Shown here: positions 9,178-20,025 of the stretch, piece after piece
How positions within the stretch are numbered: position 1 is the stretch's first letter
Layout of the letters: every line of letters begins with the position of its first letter
NCBI GenBank assembly: GCA_963751165.1
Contig: CAVVTP010000008.1
Span: 62,001 to 126,000, forward strand
Source: Roseiarcus sp963751165
GTDB taxonomy: Bacteria > Pseudomonadota > Alphaproteobacteria > Rhizobiales > Beijerinckiaceae
DNA: 64,000 bases
Direction of reading: 5' to 3'
Position numbers and translations under genes: made by a program
Notes under the pieces: model-generated
The model's input: the letters and a program-made list of their open reading frames with translations, nothing else
Database searches by the model: none
What the model was told of the DNA's origin: nothing

Positions 9178-9537
9178 CTATTGCGGAACCTTATCGAGGA
9201 AGCCGATGACTTGGCCGATCTTGCCGTCCTCCATCACCAGAACGTCGCTGCCCTCGACTGGAGGTTCGACCCCGTCCGGGCCCAGCGTCCAGCGGAAGCG
9301 CACAAATTCCCCGTGGCCGGAGGGCGCGCCCGAGAGCTTAAACCGAAAAGCGGGAAACCGCCGCTGTACGCCGGAGATCATGTCGTCGATCGCGGTCAAC
9401 CCTTCCGCGCGGGCGACCGGGTCGGCGTAAGCCGCGGCGGTCGCCCATCCGTCGCCGAGTTTGGCGCGGCGAGCGGCGGCGTCGGTTTCGTTCCAGGCCG
9501 CGATATAATCATTGGCGATTTGGTTCGCGTCGTTCAT
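9178..9537 (-). CDS. SnoaL-like / NTF2-fold protein
   Basis: A 119-residue single-domain protein of the SnoaL or NTF2-like alpha+beta cone fold. It has the usual N-terminal helix IANDYIAAWNETDAAAR, the DPVARAEGLTAIDDMI segment and a C-terminal strand-rich part ending KIGQVIGFLDKV. The start at 9537 is chosen because GGAG lies eight bases upstream; a start at 9549 would use no clear site. It is divergent from the XRE regulator at 9695, which probably controls it, an arrangement common for this regulator type. Confidence 0.78.
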   Translation of the reverse strand: MNDANQIANDYIAAWNETDAAARRAKLGDGWATAAAYADPVARAEGLTAIDDMISGVQRRFPAFRFKLSGAPSGHGEFVRFRWTLGPDGVEPPVEGSDVLVMEDGKIGQVIGFLDKVPQ

Positions 9538-9694
9538 CGAAAACTCCATCGGGTTTGAGCGCTGACGTTCGCAGGATGGCTGAGGGCGGGGGCGCCGGTC
9601 GATTAACCACGAGGTTATCGGCGGGGATAAAATTCTGACGCTCATTACCCTCGAGGTCGTTGCGAGCGCGACCAGGCGGGACCATGGATAGGTG

Positions 9695-10501
9695 ATGAGT
9701 CAGCCGGTCGCGCTCGTCGGAAAAATGTTTCGCTCCTGGCGGGAGAAAAGGCGCATGAGCCAACTCGAACTCGCGCTCGAGGCCAGAGTTTCGCAAAAAC
9801 ATGTGAGCTTCATCGAGAGCGGGCGCGCCGCGCCGTCGCGCGACATGGTCCTGCATCTCGCGGGCGCGCTCGAAGTGCCGCTCAGGGAGCGCAATGCGCT
9901 GCTCAACGCGGCCGGTTTCGCCCCCATCTTCCGCGACCGTCCGCTAGACGACCCTTCGCTCAAGCCTGCCCTGGCGACGATCGAGCGCCTGCTCGAGGCG
10001 CACCTGCCCTTTCCTGCGCTGACTGTGGACCGCCGCTGGAACCTCGTGCGCGCGAACGCCGCCGTCCCTCTGCTTATCGGCGGCGCCGACCCGAACCTGC
10101 TGGCGCCGCCGGTCAACGTGATGCGCCTTTCCCTTCATCCTCGCGGCCTTGCTCCCCTGATCGCCAATCTGCCGGAATGGCGGGCCCATCTCATCGAACG
10201 CCTTCGGCGGCAGGCGATGCTCACCGCCGACCCGGAAATCGAAATCCTGCTGACCGAATGCGAAGGCTACGGAGGAAAAAGCGTCAAGCGCCCGGCGTCC
10301 TCGCCGTCGGAAGACATTGCGGTTCCACTGCGGCTGAGGACCAACGCCGGGGTCCTCTCTTTCCTCAGCACCGTCACCGTTTTCGGCACCGCCGTCGATC
10401 TCACGCTGGCCGAATTGTCGCTGGAAGCCTTCTATCCCGCCGACGACGCCACGCTCGAGGCTTTCCGGGGCGGCAGGGTCGGACGAGCGGCGTCGCCGTG
10501 A
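9695..10501 (+). CDS. XRE-family regulator with MmyB-like ligand-binding domain
   Basis: A 268-residue protein. Residues ~8-65 are an XRE helix-turn-helix (REKRRMSQLELALEARVSQK then HVSFIESGRAAPSRDMV). From residue ~75 on it matches the MmyB-type domain (LTVDRRWNLVRANAAVPLL, LSLHPRGLAPLIANLPEW) thought to bind a small ligand. The ATG at 9695 follows a GGATAGGTG site, and ATG 9692 is in the same frame. It is transcribed away from the SnoaL-like gene and shares ~155 bp of promoter region with it. Such regulators often control the adjacent small enzyme gene. Confidence 0.82.
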   Translation: MSQPVALVGKMFRSWREKRRMSQLELALEARVSQKHVSFIESGRAAPSRDMVLHLAGALEVPLRERNALLNAAGFAPIFRDRPLDDPSLKPALATIERLLEAHLPFPALTVDRRWNLVRANAAVPLLIGGADPNLLAPPVNVMRLSLHPRGLAPLIANLPEWRAHLIERLRRQAMLTADPEIEILLTECEGYGGKSVKRPASSPSEDIAVPLRLRTNAGVLSFLSTVTVFGTAVDLTLAELSLEAFYPADDATLEAFRGGRVGRAASP

Positions 10502-10570
10502 ACGTCGGGGCGCGCTCCAATCTCGGAGATGCGTGAATACAGGAGACTATCCTTTAGGGCGGAGCCGGCC

Positions 10571-12098
<1,528 letters not shown>

Positions 12099-12137
12099 GT
12101 AATCCTCCCTTTCAGGCGTCGCATACGCGCTCCAAAA

Positions 12138-12608
12138 TCAGCGTTTTTTGCGATAATCGCCACTGAATTCGCAGGACGCGCCGTGAAAATACGTACAGTT
12201 CCCTGCTTCTTCGAGGCTTACGCCCTTCTTCCTGCGGTAAAGGACGAGAACGCAGGTTTCATTGTCCTGCTTGCCCTCCGCCTTCAACATGTCGCCGTCG
12301 GCCACGCCGACAGCGTTCTCGACAATCCCCGAGCAGCCTTCCGTCCCGACGACGGCCGTGACGCTGAATCGGCCGTCCGCGCGCTTGGTGATCGTGAGCT
12401 CCTGTCGATAGCTCTTGTCGCCCGCGACATAGCGCCCCTCGAAGGCGAACGCCCCCTGGGCAGCGGAAATCGCCATACCGAACGCCAGCGCGGCGACCGC
12501 CGATGGCGAAGCAAGTGTGTCCCGCTCGCCCCGGCCCCAGGCGTCAATGAACCGTCTGGAAGCGTCTTCCTCGAACCGCCCGCCGACAGTGATCTTCATA
12601 TTGCTCAT
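12138..12608 (-). CDS. secreted hypothetical protein
   Basis: A ~156-residue protein. The hydrophobic stretch AVAALAFGMAISAAQGAFAF, about 45 residues in, looks like a signal peptide, and the mature part has four cysteines (EGCSG, NETCVLVLY, GNCTYF, ASCEFSG) suggesting two disulfides. The unusual length before the signal peptide (MSNMKITVGGRFEEDASRRF) suggests a wrong start or another indel, and the true N-terminus may be nearer 12500. The family is not recognised. It lies in the minus-strand acyl-CoA cluster without an obvious link to it. Confidence 0.5.
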   Translation of the reverse strand: MSNMKITVGGRFEEDASRRFIDAWGRGERDTLASPSAVAALAFGMAISAAQGAFAFEGRYVAGDKSYRQELTITKRADGRFSVTAVVGTEGCSGIVENAVGVADGDMLKAEGKQDNETCVLVLYRRKKGVSLEEAGNCTYFHGASCEFSGDYRKKR

Positions 12609-12658
12609 TCGCCGCCTCGTAAGGACAAGCACACCCGACCATTGGTCAAGGATGTGGC

Positions 12659-13310
12659 CTACACAGGGGGCTCGACACCTTTTTCGCGCGCGGCTTCCGT
12701 CTGGGCCGCCTTCGCCCGATGGAATGCCGGCCGCTCGCGCAAGCGCGCATAGTAGGCTTGCAGCGACGCTGGCGCCTCATCGAACAGGCCGGTGATCTTG
12801 AGCAGCATCAGCGCATAGCCGATCGAGATGTCAGCGACGGTGAACCGCCCCGCGGCGACATGCTCGGCGCCGCTCATCAGAACTCTCGAGCCCCTTGAGG
12901 CGCCCGAGCGTCCAGCGCGAATAGTCGTTGACGGCCTGCGGCAGGCGGCGCTCCGGCGGTTCGAGCTGGCTGTAGCGCAGCACGATCGTCTGCGGAAAGG
13001 TCAGCGTCGCCTCGCCGAAATGGAGGGCGTTGAGATAAGCCCCGTAGCCCGGCTCGTCCGGCCGCACGGCGAGCGGGGGGCCGGCGTAGCGCTCGGCGAG
13101 ATACTGGCATATGGCCGCCGATTCCGTCATCCGCACGTCGCCGTCGATCATGAGCGGGATGGTGCCGAGCGGGTTGAGCTGAAGGTACTCGCGCGCGAGG
13201 TAGCGCGGCGGAAACGGCAGCATCTCGAGGCGGTACGGAACGCCGACTTCCTCGAGCGCCCAGAGCGCGCGGAAGGAGCGCGCATCGACGCAATGCCAGA
13301 GAGTGATCAT
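12659..13310 (-). CDS. glutathione S-transferase family protein, frameshifted
   Basis: A GST of ~216 residues. The N-terminal thioredoxin-like domain is clear: YRLEMLPFPPRYLAREYLQL then NPLGTIPLMIDGDVRMTESA with the cis-Pro and the ES pair that binds the gamma-glutamyl group. The C-terminal helical domain continues in another frame (AAGRFTVADISIGYALM, with the N-capping box TVADI). The break is at about 12878-12884, consistent with one extra base. The nearby degradation genes suggest a detoxifying or isomerase role, but this is an inference. Confidence 0.8.
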
Positions 13311-13342
13311 TCGCGTGCTCCCTTCAAATCATCGCCCCGCCA

Positions 13343-13430
13343 CGCCCCCTCCGCCGTGCTTCGCACAGTCCCCCCGCTCTGCGGGGGAGGATACCGCAGA
13401 TGGCGATGCCCAAAGGGCGGTGGAGGGCGC
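13343..13430. repeat. intergenic inverted repeat, REP-like
   Basis: GC-rich palindromic DNA between GST and the acyl-CoA dehydrogenase. Outer arms are GCCCCCTCCGCC and GGCGGTGGAGGGCGC, and an inner hairpin TCCCCCCGCTCTGCGGGGGA lies at about 13369-13388. It may act as a processing or attenuation site in the cluster transcript. Confidence 0.55.
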
Positions 13431-13438
13431 AATCGAAG

Positions 13439-14602
13439 CTAAAGCCCCATCTGGCGGCTGGCGAGGTCCTTCATGATCTCCTCGGTTCCGGCGCCGATGG
13501 CGTTGACCTTGACCTCGCGATAGATGCGCTCGACCTTGACGCCGCGCAGGAAGCCGGCGCCGCCGAAAATCTGCACCCCCTCCGAGGCGCAGAAGGCGAG
13601 CGTGGTCGTCGCCTGGTTCTTCAGCATGCAGATTTCGGCCACCGGGTTTTCGCCCTGCTCGAGCCGCCAGGTGAGCATTTCCAGCATCGCCTGCGACGCC
13701 TCGATCCGCATCGCCATGTCGACGAGCTTGTGGCGGATCACCTGGTGCTCGATGATCGGCTTGCCGAAAGTCACGCGCTCCCTGGCGTAGCCGATCGCCT
13801 CCTCGAGACAGACCCGTGCGGCCGAGATCGCGCCGGCCGCGCCGTGCAGGCGCTCGTCGTTGAAATTGAGCATGATGGCGCGAAAGCCCGCGCCTTCCTC
13901 GCCGATGAGGTTTTCCGCCGGCACGCGGCAGTCTTCGAAATAGAGGGTCGCGGTGTCGGAGCACCACCAACCCATCTTCTTCAGCAAAGTGCGCTGAAGG
14001 CCCTCAGGCTGGCCCTCGACCAGAATGAGGCTGACGCCGCTCGCGCCGGGGCCGCCGGTGCGCACCGCCAGCGTGATGAAGTCGGCCCGCATGCCGGAGG
14101 TGATGAAGGTCTTCGAGCCGTTGACCACGTAATGGTCGCCCTCGCGCCGCGCCGTCGTCCGGAGATTGGCGACGTCCGAGCCGCCGCTCGGCTCGGTGAT
14201 GGCGAGAGCGGAGATTTTGTCGCCGGAAAGAATCTGCGGCAGCACGCGGGCCTTCATCGCTTCCGATCCCCGGTGCAGGATCGGCGGCGCCCCGATGGTG
14301 TGGCTGAAGAGGCCCGCCCCTACCCCGCCGCAGCCGGCGCGCGCGATCTCCTGCATCGCGATGATGCGCATGAAGCGGTCGCCCTCGGTCCCGCCGTAGC
14401 GCTCGGGAAATCCGAGCCCCATGTAGCCGACCGCGGCGGCCTTCCGGTAGAGCTCGCGCGGGAACTCGCCGGCCTCGTCCCAGTCGTTGGCGTAAGGCTC
14501 GATCTCGCGCGAAACGAAGCGCCGCAGGCTCTGCCGGAACGCCTCGTGCTCGGATTTGTAGAACGGGCTCGAACGGACGGCGTCGAAAGCATGGGCAGTC
14601 AT
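13439..14602 (-). CDS. acyl-CoA dehydrogenase
   Basis: A 387-residue flavoprotein of the usual acyl-CoA dehydrogenase length and layout: N-terminal helical domain, middle beta domain (ALAITEPSGGSDVANLRTTA binds FAD and substrate) and C-terminal helical domain with RVTFGKPIIEHQVIRHKLVD and the closing QIFGGAGFLRGVKVERIYRE. The catalytic glutamate is not certain from reading alone. It overlaps the BKACE gene by four bases (ATGA-type), so the two are translationally coupled. In context it would oxidise a branched or short acyl-CoA to the enoyl-CoA. Confidence 0.88.
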   Translation of the reverse strand: MTAHAFDAVRSSPFYKSEHEAFRQSLRRFVSREIEPYANDWDEAGEFPRELYRKAAAVGYMGLGFPERYGGTEGDRFMRIIAMQEIARAGCGGVGAGLFSHTIGAPPILHRGSEAMKARVLPQILSGDKISALAITEPSGGSDVANLRTTARREGDHYVVNGSKTFITSGMRADFITLAVRTGGPGASGVSLILVEGQPEGLQRTLLKKMGWWCSDTATLYFEDCRVPAENLIGEEGAGFRAIMLNFNDERLHGAAGAISAARVCLEEAIGYARERVTFGKPIIEHQVIRHKLVDMAMRIEASQAMLEMLTWRLEQGENPVAEICMLKNQATTTLAFCASEGVQIFGGAGFLRGVKVERIYREVKVNAIGAGTEEIMKDLASRQMGL

Positions 14603-15483
14603 GGCCGCGCCTCCTGCGGTTGCGGCGACAGTTTTAGCGCGACGCGCGCCTCCTCGGGCGAGGCGATGGCGCGTCCCGCTTCGCGGGCGATGGCGACGAG
14701 CTCCTTGACGAGATCGCCGTTCGATGAGGCCCGCGAGCCGTCGGGCAGGTGGATCGTGTCCTCGAGGCCGGTGCGCAGATCGCCGCCGTGCTCGGCGGCG
14801 CGCCGGTGCAAGGGCCAGATCTCCTTGCGGCCGATCGCCGTGACGCTCCAGCGCGCCCCGGGGACGACGAAGCGCAACACATAGGGCAACAGCTCCGGAT
14901 CGGCCGGCATGCCGGATTCGACGCCCATCACGAGGTTGTATTTCGGCGGACGGTCATAGCCGTAATTGCGCGCGATCGAGGCGGCGGTGCGGACCATGCC
15001 GAGGTCGAAACACTCGAACTCGGGCTCGATCCCCTTGGCGCACATCGATTGCAGAAACTTGCGGATCTTGTCGACCGGATTGTCGAACAGGATCGGCTCC
15101 CATGCCCAGGTCCCGTCGGCGCGCGTCTTCAGATAGTTGAGCGAGCCGGCGTTGAGCGCGCCGATCTCCGGTCGGACCGCCGCCAGGCATTTCAAGGGGC
15201 CGGTGATGTCGTCGCCGATCACCCCGGTCGTCTGGTTGACGATGATTTCGGGACAAGCGTCGCGGATCGCCGCGACGATCGCTCTGGCGAGCGAGGGGTC
15301 CCACGAGGGCCAGTGCATGATTTTCGGTTCCTGCCGCCGGAAATGGACATGGACGACGCTCGCGCCTTCGTCGAAGGCGCGCTTCGCCTCGCGCGCCATC
15401 TCTTCAGGCGTCACCGGCGCAGGATAGTCGGCCGGGTTGGTGAGAATCCCGGTCAGAGCGCAGGTTACGACGGCCTTCTCCAT
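14599..15483 (-). CDS. BKACE family beta-keto acid cleavage enzyme (DUF849)
   Basis: A 294-residue TIM-barrel enzyme of the DUF849/BKACE family. Members cleave a beta-keto acid with acetyl-CoA, giving acetoacetate and a new CoA ester. Family features are the N-terminal VTCALTGI, the metal-binding His pair in SVVHVHFRRQEP, IIVNQTTGVIGDD, EFECFDLGM and the terminal GGDLRTGLEDTIHLPDG. It is tightly packed between the biotin carboxylase (1 bp apart) and the acyl-CoA dehydrogenase (4-bp overlap). In liu-type clusters this place is filled by HMG-CoA lyase, so it may supply the final C-C cleavage here. The exact substrate is unknown. Confidence 0.85.
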   Translation of the reverse strand: MEKAVVTCALTGILTNPADYPAPVTPEEMAREAKRAFDEGASVVHVHFRRQEPKIMHWPSWDPSLARAIVAAIRDACPEIIVNQTTGVIGDDITGPLKCLAAVRPEIGALNAGSLNYLKTRADGTWAWEPILFDNPVDKIRKFLQSMCAKGIEPEFECFDLGMVRTAASIARNYGYDRPPKYNLVMGVESGMPADPELLPYVLRFVVPGARWSVTAIGRKEIWPLHRRAAEHGGDLRTGLEDTIHLPDGSRASSNGDLVKELVAIAREAGRAIASPEEARVALKLSPQPQEARP

Positions 15484-15484
15484 G

Positions 15485-17479
15485 TCAATCTCCGTGCGGT
15501 TCGACGGCGAACAGCAGCGCCCGCGACGGCGCCTGCTGGCCGGCGACTGCGTTCGCCTGGGCGATCACGCCGTCGATCGGCGCGAGAATGGAATATTGCA
15601 TTTTCATCGCTTCGACGGTTGCGAGAATTCGTCCCCGACGGACCCGATCACCGGCTTTCGCCTCGACCCCGACCACGACGCCGCTGACCGGCGATCGAAC
15701 CGCTCCGTCCGCATGCCCGTCAGCCAGCCGCGGCGGCTCATAGGTCCGATCGACGACCCGCCGGACGGCGCCTTCGAAATCGAGCCAGATGTCGTCACGG
15801 ACGCGCGTGTAAGCGGCGCCGAGGACGATCCCGTCGCGCGAAATGCGAATTTCGGAATCGGTGCGCGACACGAGGCCCATCGCCAGCGTCTCGCCATCGA
15901 CCGCAACGATCCATTCGCGCCCTTGCCTGCGGACGGAGACGCGATATTCGGCGCCGTCGACCTCGAGACGCAGCGGCGAAGCGCGCCAGCCCGCACTCGG
16001 CGCCGCCGGTCCGCCGCGCTCGACGAACAGGAGCGCGGCGAGTGCGATCGCGGTCGGGCTCGGCCGCGGCGGGATGAGCGATTCGGGGCCGATGAAATCG
16101 GTCGTCGCCTTTCCTTCGATGAAGTCCTGCCGCCGCAGGGCGCCTAGCAGAAGGCCGCGGTTGGTCGTCACGCCCGCCACGAACGTCGCCTCGAGGGCGC
16201 GGGCGAGCCGCGTCCTCGCTTCTTCGCGGTCGGCGCCGAAGGCGATGATCTTCGCGATGAGGGAATCGTAGAAGGGGGTCACCGTCGCGCCCGTCTCGAC
16301 GCCGCAATCGACGCGCACCCCCTCCCCGTCAGGCATCCTAAAGGCGGCGATCCGCCCAGTCGACGGCAGGAAATCGGCGGGAGAATCCTCGGCGTAGAGC
16401 CGCGCCTCGATCGCATGGCCGCTGAGGGCGATATCCGACTGCTCGAAGGGCAGCGGCTGCCCCTGCGCGATCTGAAACTGCAACCGCACGCAATCGACGC
16501 CCGTCACGCACTCGGTCACGGGATGCTCGACCTGGATACGGGTGTTCATCTCCAGGAAATAGAACCGGCTGTCCATAAGGCGCCCAGAAGGACGCCCGTC
16601 TTCCGATGGGCTATGCGAGAGAAGGAACTCGACCGTTCCGGCTCCGAGATAGAAAACCGCCGCGGCCGCCTTGACAGCCGCCGCGCCCATCGAGGCGCGC
16701 AGCTCGGCCGTCATCCCGGGCGACGGCGCTTCCTCGATCAGCTTCTGGTGGCGGCGCTGGATCGAGCAGTCGCGCTCGCAAAGATGGACAATGCTGCCCC
16801 CCTCGTCGCCGAACACCTGGATCTCGACGTGGCGAGCGCCGGCGAGCGCTCGCTCGAGGATGAGACGGCGGTCGCCGAAAGCGGCCTCGGCTTCGGCGCT
16901 CGCGGCGCGTAGCGCGGCCTCGAGCTCCGGCCGCTCGCGGACAACTCGCATGCCGCGTCCGCCCCCGCCGGCGCTCGCCTTCACGATCACCGGGTAGCCG
17001 ATGCGTTCGGCCTCCTCGGCGAACCGGGCAAAACTTTGCTCATCGCCGTGATAGCCGGGGACGCAAGGGACGCCCGCCTCCTCCATCAAGACCTTGGCTG
17101 CGGCCTTGTCGCCCATGGCTCGAATCGCCGGGGGCGGCGGCCCGACGAAGACGAGGCCCGCGGCTACGCAGGCTTCGGCGAACGCGGCGCTTTCGGCGAG
17201 GAAGCCGTAGCCGGGGTGAACCGCCTCGGCGCCGACCGCCTTCGCCGCAGCAACGAGCTTCCCGATCGAGAGATAGGATTCTTGAGATGGAGCGGACCCG
17301 ATTCGGACGGCGGCGTCGGCGAGGCGCACATGCAGCGCCTCCGCGTCCGCGTCGCTGAAGACGGCGACCGTGCGGAGGCCTTCCGCGCGCGCGGCGCGAA
17401 TGACCCGGCAGGCGATCTCGCCACGATTGGCGACGAGGACCGAGGAGAAACGCCGGCTCATGCCGATCGTCTCGCCCAA
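15485..17479 (-). CDS. biotin-dependent acyl-CoA carboxylase, biotin carboxylase (alpha) subunit
   Basis: A 664-residue alpha subunit. Biotin carboxylase N-domain starts VLVANRGEIACRVIRAARAE, the ATP-grasp glycine loop is KASAGGGGRGMRVVRE and EHPVTECVTGVDCVRLQF lies at ~residue 320. The C-terminal biotinyl domain has EAMKMQYSI with the biotinylated Lys. Length and order match 3-methylcrotonyl-, geranyl- or propionyl-CoA carboxylase alpha subunits. The start overlaps the enoyl-CoA hydratase stop region. It works with the carboxyltransferase at 18261-19872. Given the acyl-CoA dehydrogenase and hydratase, a methylcrotonyl-CoA-like substrate is favoured but not proven. Confidence 0.9.
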   Translation of the reverse strand: MGETIGMSRRFSSVLVANRGEIACRVIRAARAEGLRTVAVFSDADAEALHVRLADAAVRIGSAPSQESYLSIGKLVAAAKAVGAEAVHPGYGFLAESAAFAEACVAAGLVFVGPPPPAIRAMGDKAAAKVLMEEAGVPCVPGYHGDEQSFARFAEEAERIGYPVIVKASAGGGGRGMRVVRERPELEAALRAASAEAEAAFGDRRLILERALAGARHVEIQVFGDEGGSIVHLCERDCSIQRRHQKLIEEAPSPGMTAELRASMGAAAVKAAAAVFYLGAGTVEFLLSHSPSEDGRPSGRLMDSRFYFLEMNTRIQVEHPVTECVTGVDCVRLQFQIAQGQPLPFEQSDIALSGHAIEARLYAEDSPADFLPSTGRIAAFRMPDGEGVRVDCGVETGATVTPFYDSLIAKIIAFGADREEARTRLARALEATFVAGVTTNRGLLLGALRRQDFIEGKATTDFIGPESLIPPRPSPTAIALAALLFVERGGPAAPSAGWRASPLRLEVDGAEYRVSVRRQGREWIVAVDGETLAMGLVSRTDSEIRISRDGIVLGAAYTRVRDDIWLDFEGAVRRVVDRTYEPPRLADGHADGAVRSPVSGVVVGVEAKAGDRVRRGRILATVEAMKMQYSILAPIDGVIAQANAVAGQQAPSRALLFAVEPHGD

Positions 17480-18258
17480 AATGGCGCGCGCTTTTCGGCG
17501 AAAGCCGCCAGCCCTTCGCGCCCTTCCGGCCCACGCAGCGCTTCGGCGAAGCTTTGCGCGGCCGTCTCGACATATGCCTCCGGCGACAGCGCGCGGCAGG
17601 CGCGGAAGAGACGCTTGGTCTCCGCATTGGCGCCCGGCGCACAGCGCTCGATGGCCGCAAGCACCGACTCGAGCTTTGCGTCGCGCTCGGCCTCTCCCTC
17701 GCAGAAAAAGTCGGCGAGGCCGAGCGCCTCGGCTTCCCGTCCCTCGACGCGCGCGCCGGTCAGCGCAAGGCGCCGCGCGACGCGTTCGCCCAGGCGCGCG
17801 ACGAGATAGGGTGCGATCTGCGCCGGCGGCAGGCCGAGGCTCGTCTCGGTGAGCGCGAAGCGGGCCCGGCCGGTCGCGATGACGATGTCGGCCGCGGCGG
17901 CGAGGCCCATGCCGCCGCCGACCGCCGCGCCGTCGACGACCGCAATGGTGACGAAAGGCAGGGCGGCGAAGCGGGCGAAAAACCGGCCGCCGGCGGCGTT
18001 GAGCGCCTGGAGAGGATCGGTCTCGCCGGGAGGAGGCGGCTTCGCCAGGGCCTCCGACAGCGACCTCAGGTCGGCGCCCGCGCTGAAAACCCCGCCGGCG
18101 CCTTCGACGACCGCCGCGGCGAGACCGTGAGACGCGTCGTCGAGCGCATGGCCGATGGCGGCGACCATTTCGGTCGAAAGGGCGTTCTGACGGCGGGGGT
18201 CATCGAGCGTCAGCCTGAGACGGCGGCCGGCCTCATGGACCCGGAGGAGCGCAGGCAT
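17458..18258 (-). CDS. enoyl-CoA hydratase/isomerase family protein
   Basis: A 266-residue crotonase-fold protein starting MPALLRVHEAGRRLRLTLDD at 18258; a longer upstream frame is rejected because it overlaps the carboxyltransferase. The oxyanion-hole region GAGGVFSAGADLRSLSEAL and AVVDGAAVGGGMGLAAAADI are present, followed by FALTETSLGLPPAQIAPYLV. In the pathway it would hydrate the carboxylated enoyl-CoA, as methylglutaconyl-CoA hydratase (LiuC) does. It starts two bases after the carboxyltransferase stop and overlaps the biotin carboxylase start by 22 bp. Confidence 0.87.
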   Translation of the reverse strand: MPALLRVHEAGRRLRLTLDDPRRQNALSTEMVAAIGHALDDASHGLAAAVVEGAGGVFSAGADLRSLSEALAKPPPPGETDPLQALNAAGGRFFARFAALPFVTIAVVDGAAVGGGMGLAAAADIVIATGRARFALTETSLGLPPAQIAPYLVARLGERVARRLALTGARVEGREAEALGLADFFCEGEAERDAKLESVLAAIERCAPGANAETKRLFRACRALSPEAYVETAAQSFAEALRGPEGREGLAAFAEKRAPFWARRSA

Positions 18259-18260
18259 CG

Positions 18261-19872
18261 TCAGAACCTCGCAACGCCGAACGAGTTGGGCCGGAGCGTC
18301 CGCGCCTGCCCCTCGACGCAGGTGTCGAGGCAGAAGGCGAGCGTCGCGCGGCTGTCGCGCGGATCGATCAGGCCGTCGTCCCAGAGCCGCGCGGTGGCGA
18401 AGAGCGCAGTCGACTGGCGGTCGTAGCTCGCGACGATCTTCGCGCCCTGAGCGCTGATTTTTTCTGCGTCGAACGGCAGTCCCCGCGCGCTCGCCGCCTC
18501 CTCGGCGACGATCGCCATCACCTTGGCCGCCTGCTCGCCGCCCATCACCGCGACGCGCGCGTTCGGCCAGGAGAAGAGGAAGCGCGGGCCGAACGCCCGC
18601 CCGCACATGCCGTAATGGCCGGCGCCGAACGACCCGCCGATCTGCAGCGTCAGCTTCAGCGCGCTGGCGTTGGTGACGGCCTGGATCATCTTCGAGCCGT
18701 GCTTGACGATACCCGAGCTTTCCGCCTCGACGCCGACCAGATAGCCGGTCGTGTTCTGCAGGAAGACGATCGGCAGGCCGGCCTGACAGCAGAGCTGGAT
18801 GAACTGGCCGGCCTTGCTCGAGCCGGCCGAGTCGATCGGGCCGTTGTTGCCGATGACGCCGATCGCGCGCCCTTCGATCGCCGCGTGGGTGCAGACGGTC
18901 TCGGGACCGTAGGACGGCTTAAAGTCGAGAACCTCCGAGCCGTCGACGAGGCGAGCGACCACTTCCCGCACGTCGTAGGGTTTGCGGTAATCGACCGGAA
19001 CGATCCCGAGAAGCTCCTCCGGGTCGTACAGAGGCGCAGGCGCGCCGAGGCGGGCCAGCGGGGCTTCCCACGCCGATGCGGGCGAGGATTTCGCGGCCGA
19101 TGCGCAACGCGTCGGCGTCGTCCTCAGCGAGATATTCGCCGAGTCCCGTCGTTCCGCAATGCAGCTCCGCCCCGCCGAGCTCTTCGTCGCCGGCGATTTC
19201 GCCGGTCGCGGCCCGGAGCAAGGGAGGCCCAGCAAGAAAGACTTTCGAGCGCCCGCGCACCATCACGACATAATCGGCAAGGCCGGTCTGATAGGCGCCG
19301 CCGGCGGTCGAGGATCCGTGCACGATCGAGACGACCGGAATCCCCGCCGCGGACATCCGCGCCATGTTGGCGAAGGTCGCGCCGCCGCGCACGAACATCT
19401 CCGCCTGCAGCATCAAATTGGCGCCGGCGCTTTCCACCAGCTGGAGGTAGGGCAGCCTCTCCGCGAGCGCGATCTCCTGGGCGCGGATCGCCTTCTCCAC
19501 CCCCATGGGATGCGCCGCGCCGCCCTTGATCCCTAAATCGTTGGCGGCGACCATCGCCCGCGCGCCCGACACAAAGCCGATCCCAGCGATCAGGCCGCCG
19601 CCGTAGACGTTGTCCGTCCCGTCGTCCTCATGCATCCCGAGGCCGCAGAGGCTCGAGAGCTCGAGAAAGGGCGAATCGCGGTCGAGGAGCCAGTTGAGGC
19701 GATCGCGCGGCGGCAGCTGTCCCCTGGCGCGGAATTTCGCGTCAGCGCGGGCGGAGGCTTCCCGCACCTTTCGCTCGAGGGCGCGGAATTCGGCGATCAG
19801 TTCGAGATGGGCGATGCGGTTGGCGCGGAATTCATCGCTTCCGACGATCACGTTCGAAGCAATCGCGGGCAT
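18261..19872 (-). CDS. acyl-CoA carboxylase, carboxyltransferase (beta) subunit, frameshifted
   Basis: A ~536-residue beta subunit of a biotin-dependent carboxylase, start MPAIASNVIVGSDEFRANR at 19872 after GGAGGG. The N-half has RDRLNWLLDRDSPFLELSSL, NDLGIKGGAAHPMGVEKAIR and the oxyanion loop SSTAGGAYQTGL. The C-half has GVIGNNGPIDSAGSSKAGQF, FLQNTTGYLVG and FGAGHYGMCGRAFGPRF. The halves lie in different frames joined at ~19067-19069, a run of three C, where one extra base explains the break. It is the first gene of the cluster. Sequence and neighbours suggest a methylcrotonyl-CoA or geranyl-CoA carboxylase. Confidence 0.87.
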
Positions 19873-20025
19873 CAGCCCTCCCTGTTTGCCGCGCGTTCCG
19901 GCTGCGGGTCGTGCGCTGGGAAGGTCCATTGAAGCGGCGCGAAAGTCAAATCGCGGGGGAGGACAGCGAAATCGACGCCGAGATGAAGTAAGCGGACGCT
20001 TTCTCAGACGGGCAGCTGGTCTATT

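Noticed and set aside
13400..14884. A 494-residue plus-strand open frame
   Set aside because: It is the reverse shadow of the acyl-CoA dehydrogenase and BKACE genes, with Arg/Ala/Asp-rich composition and no recognisable motif.
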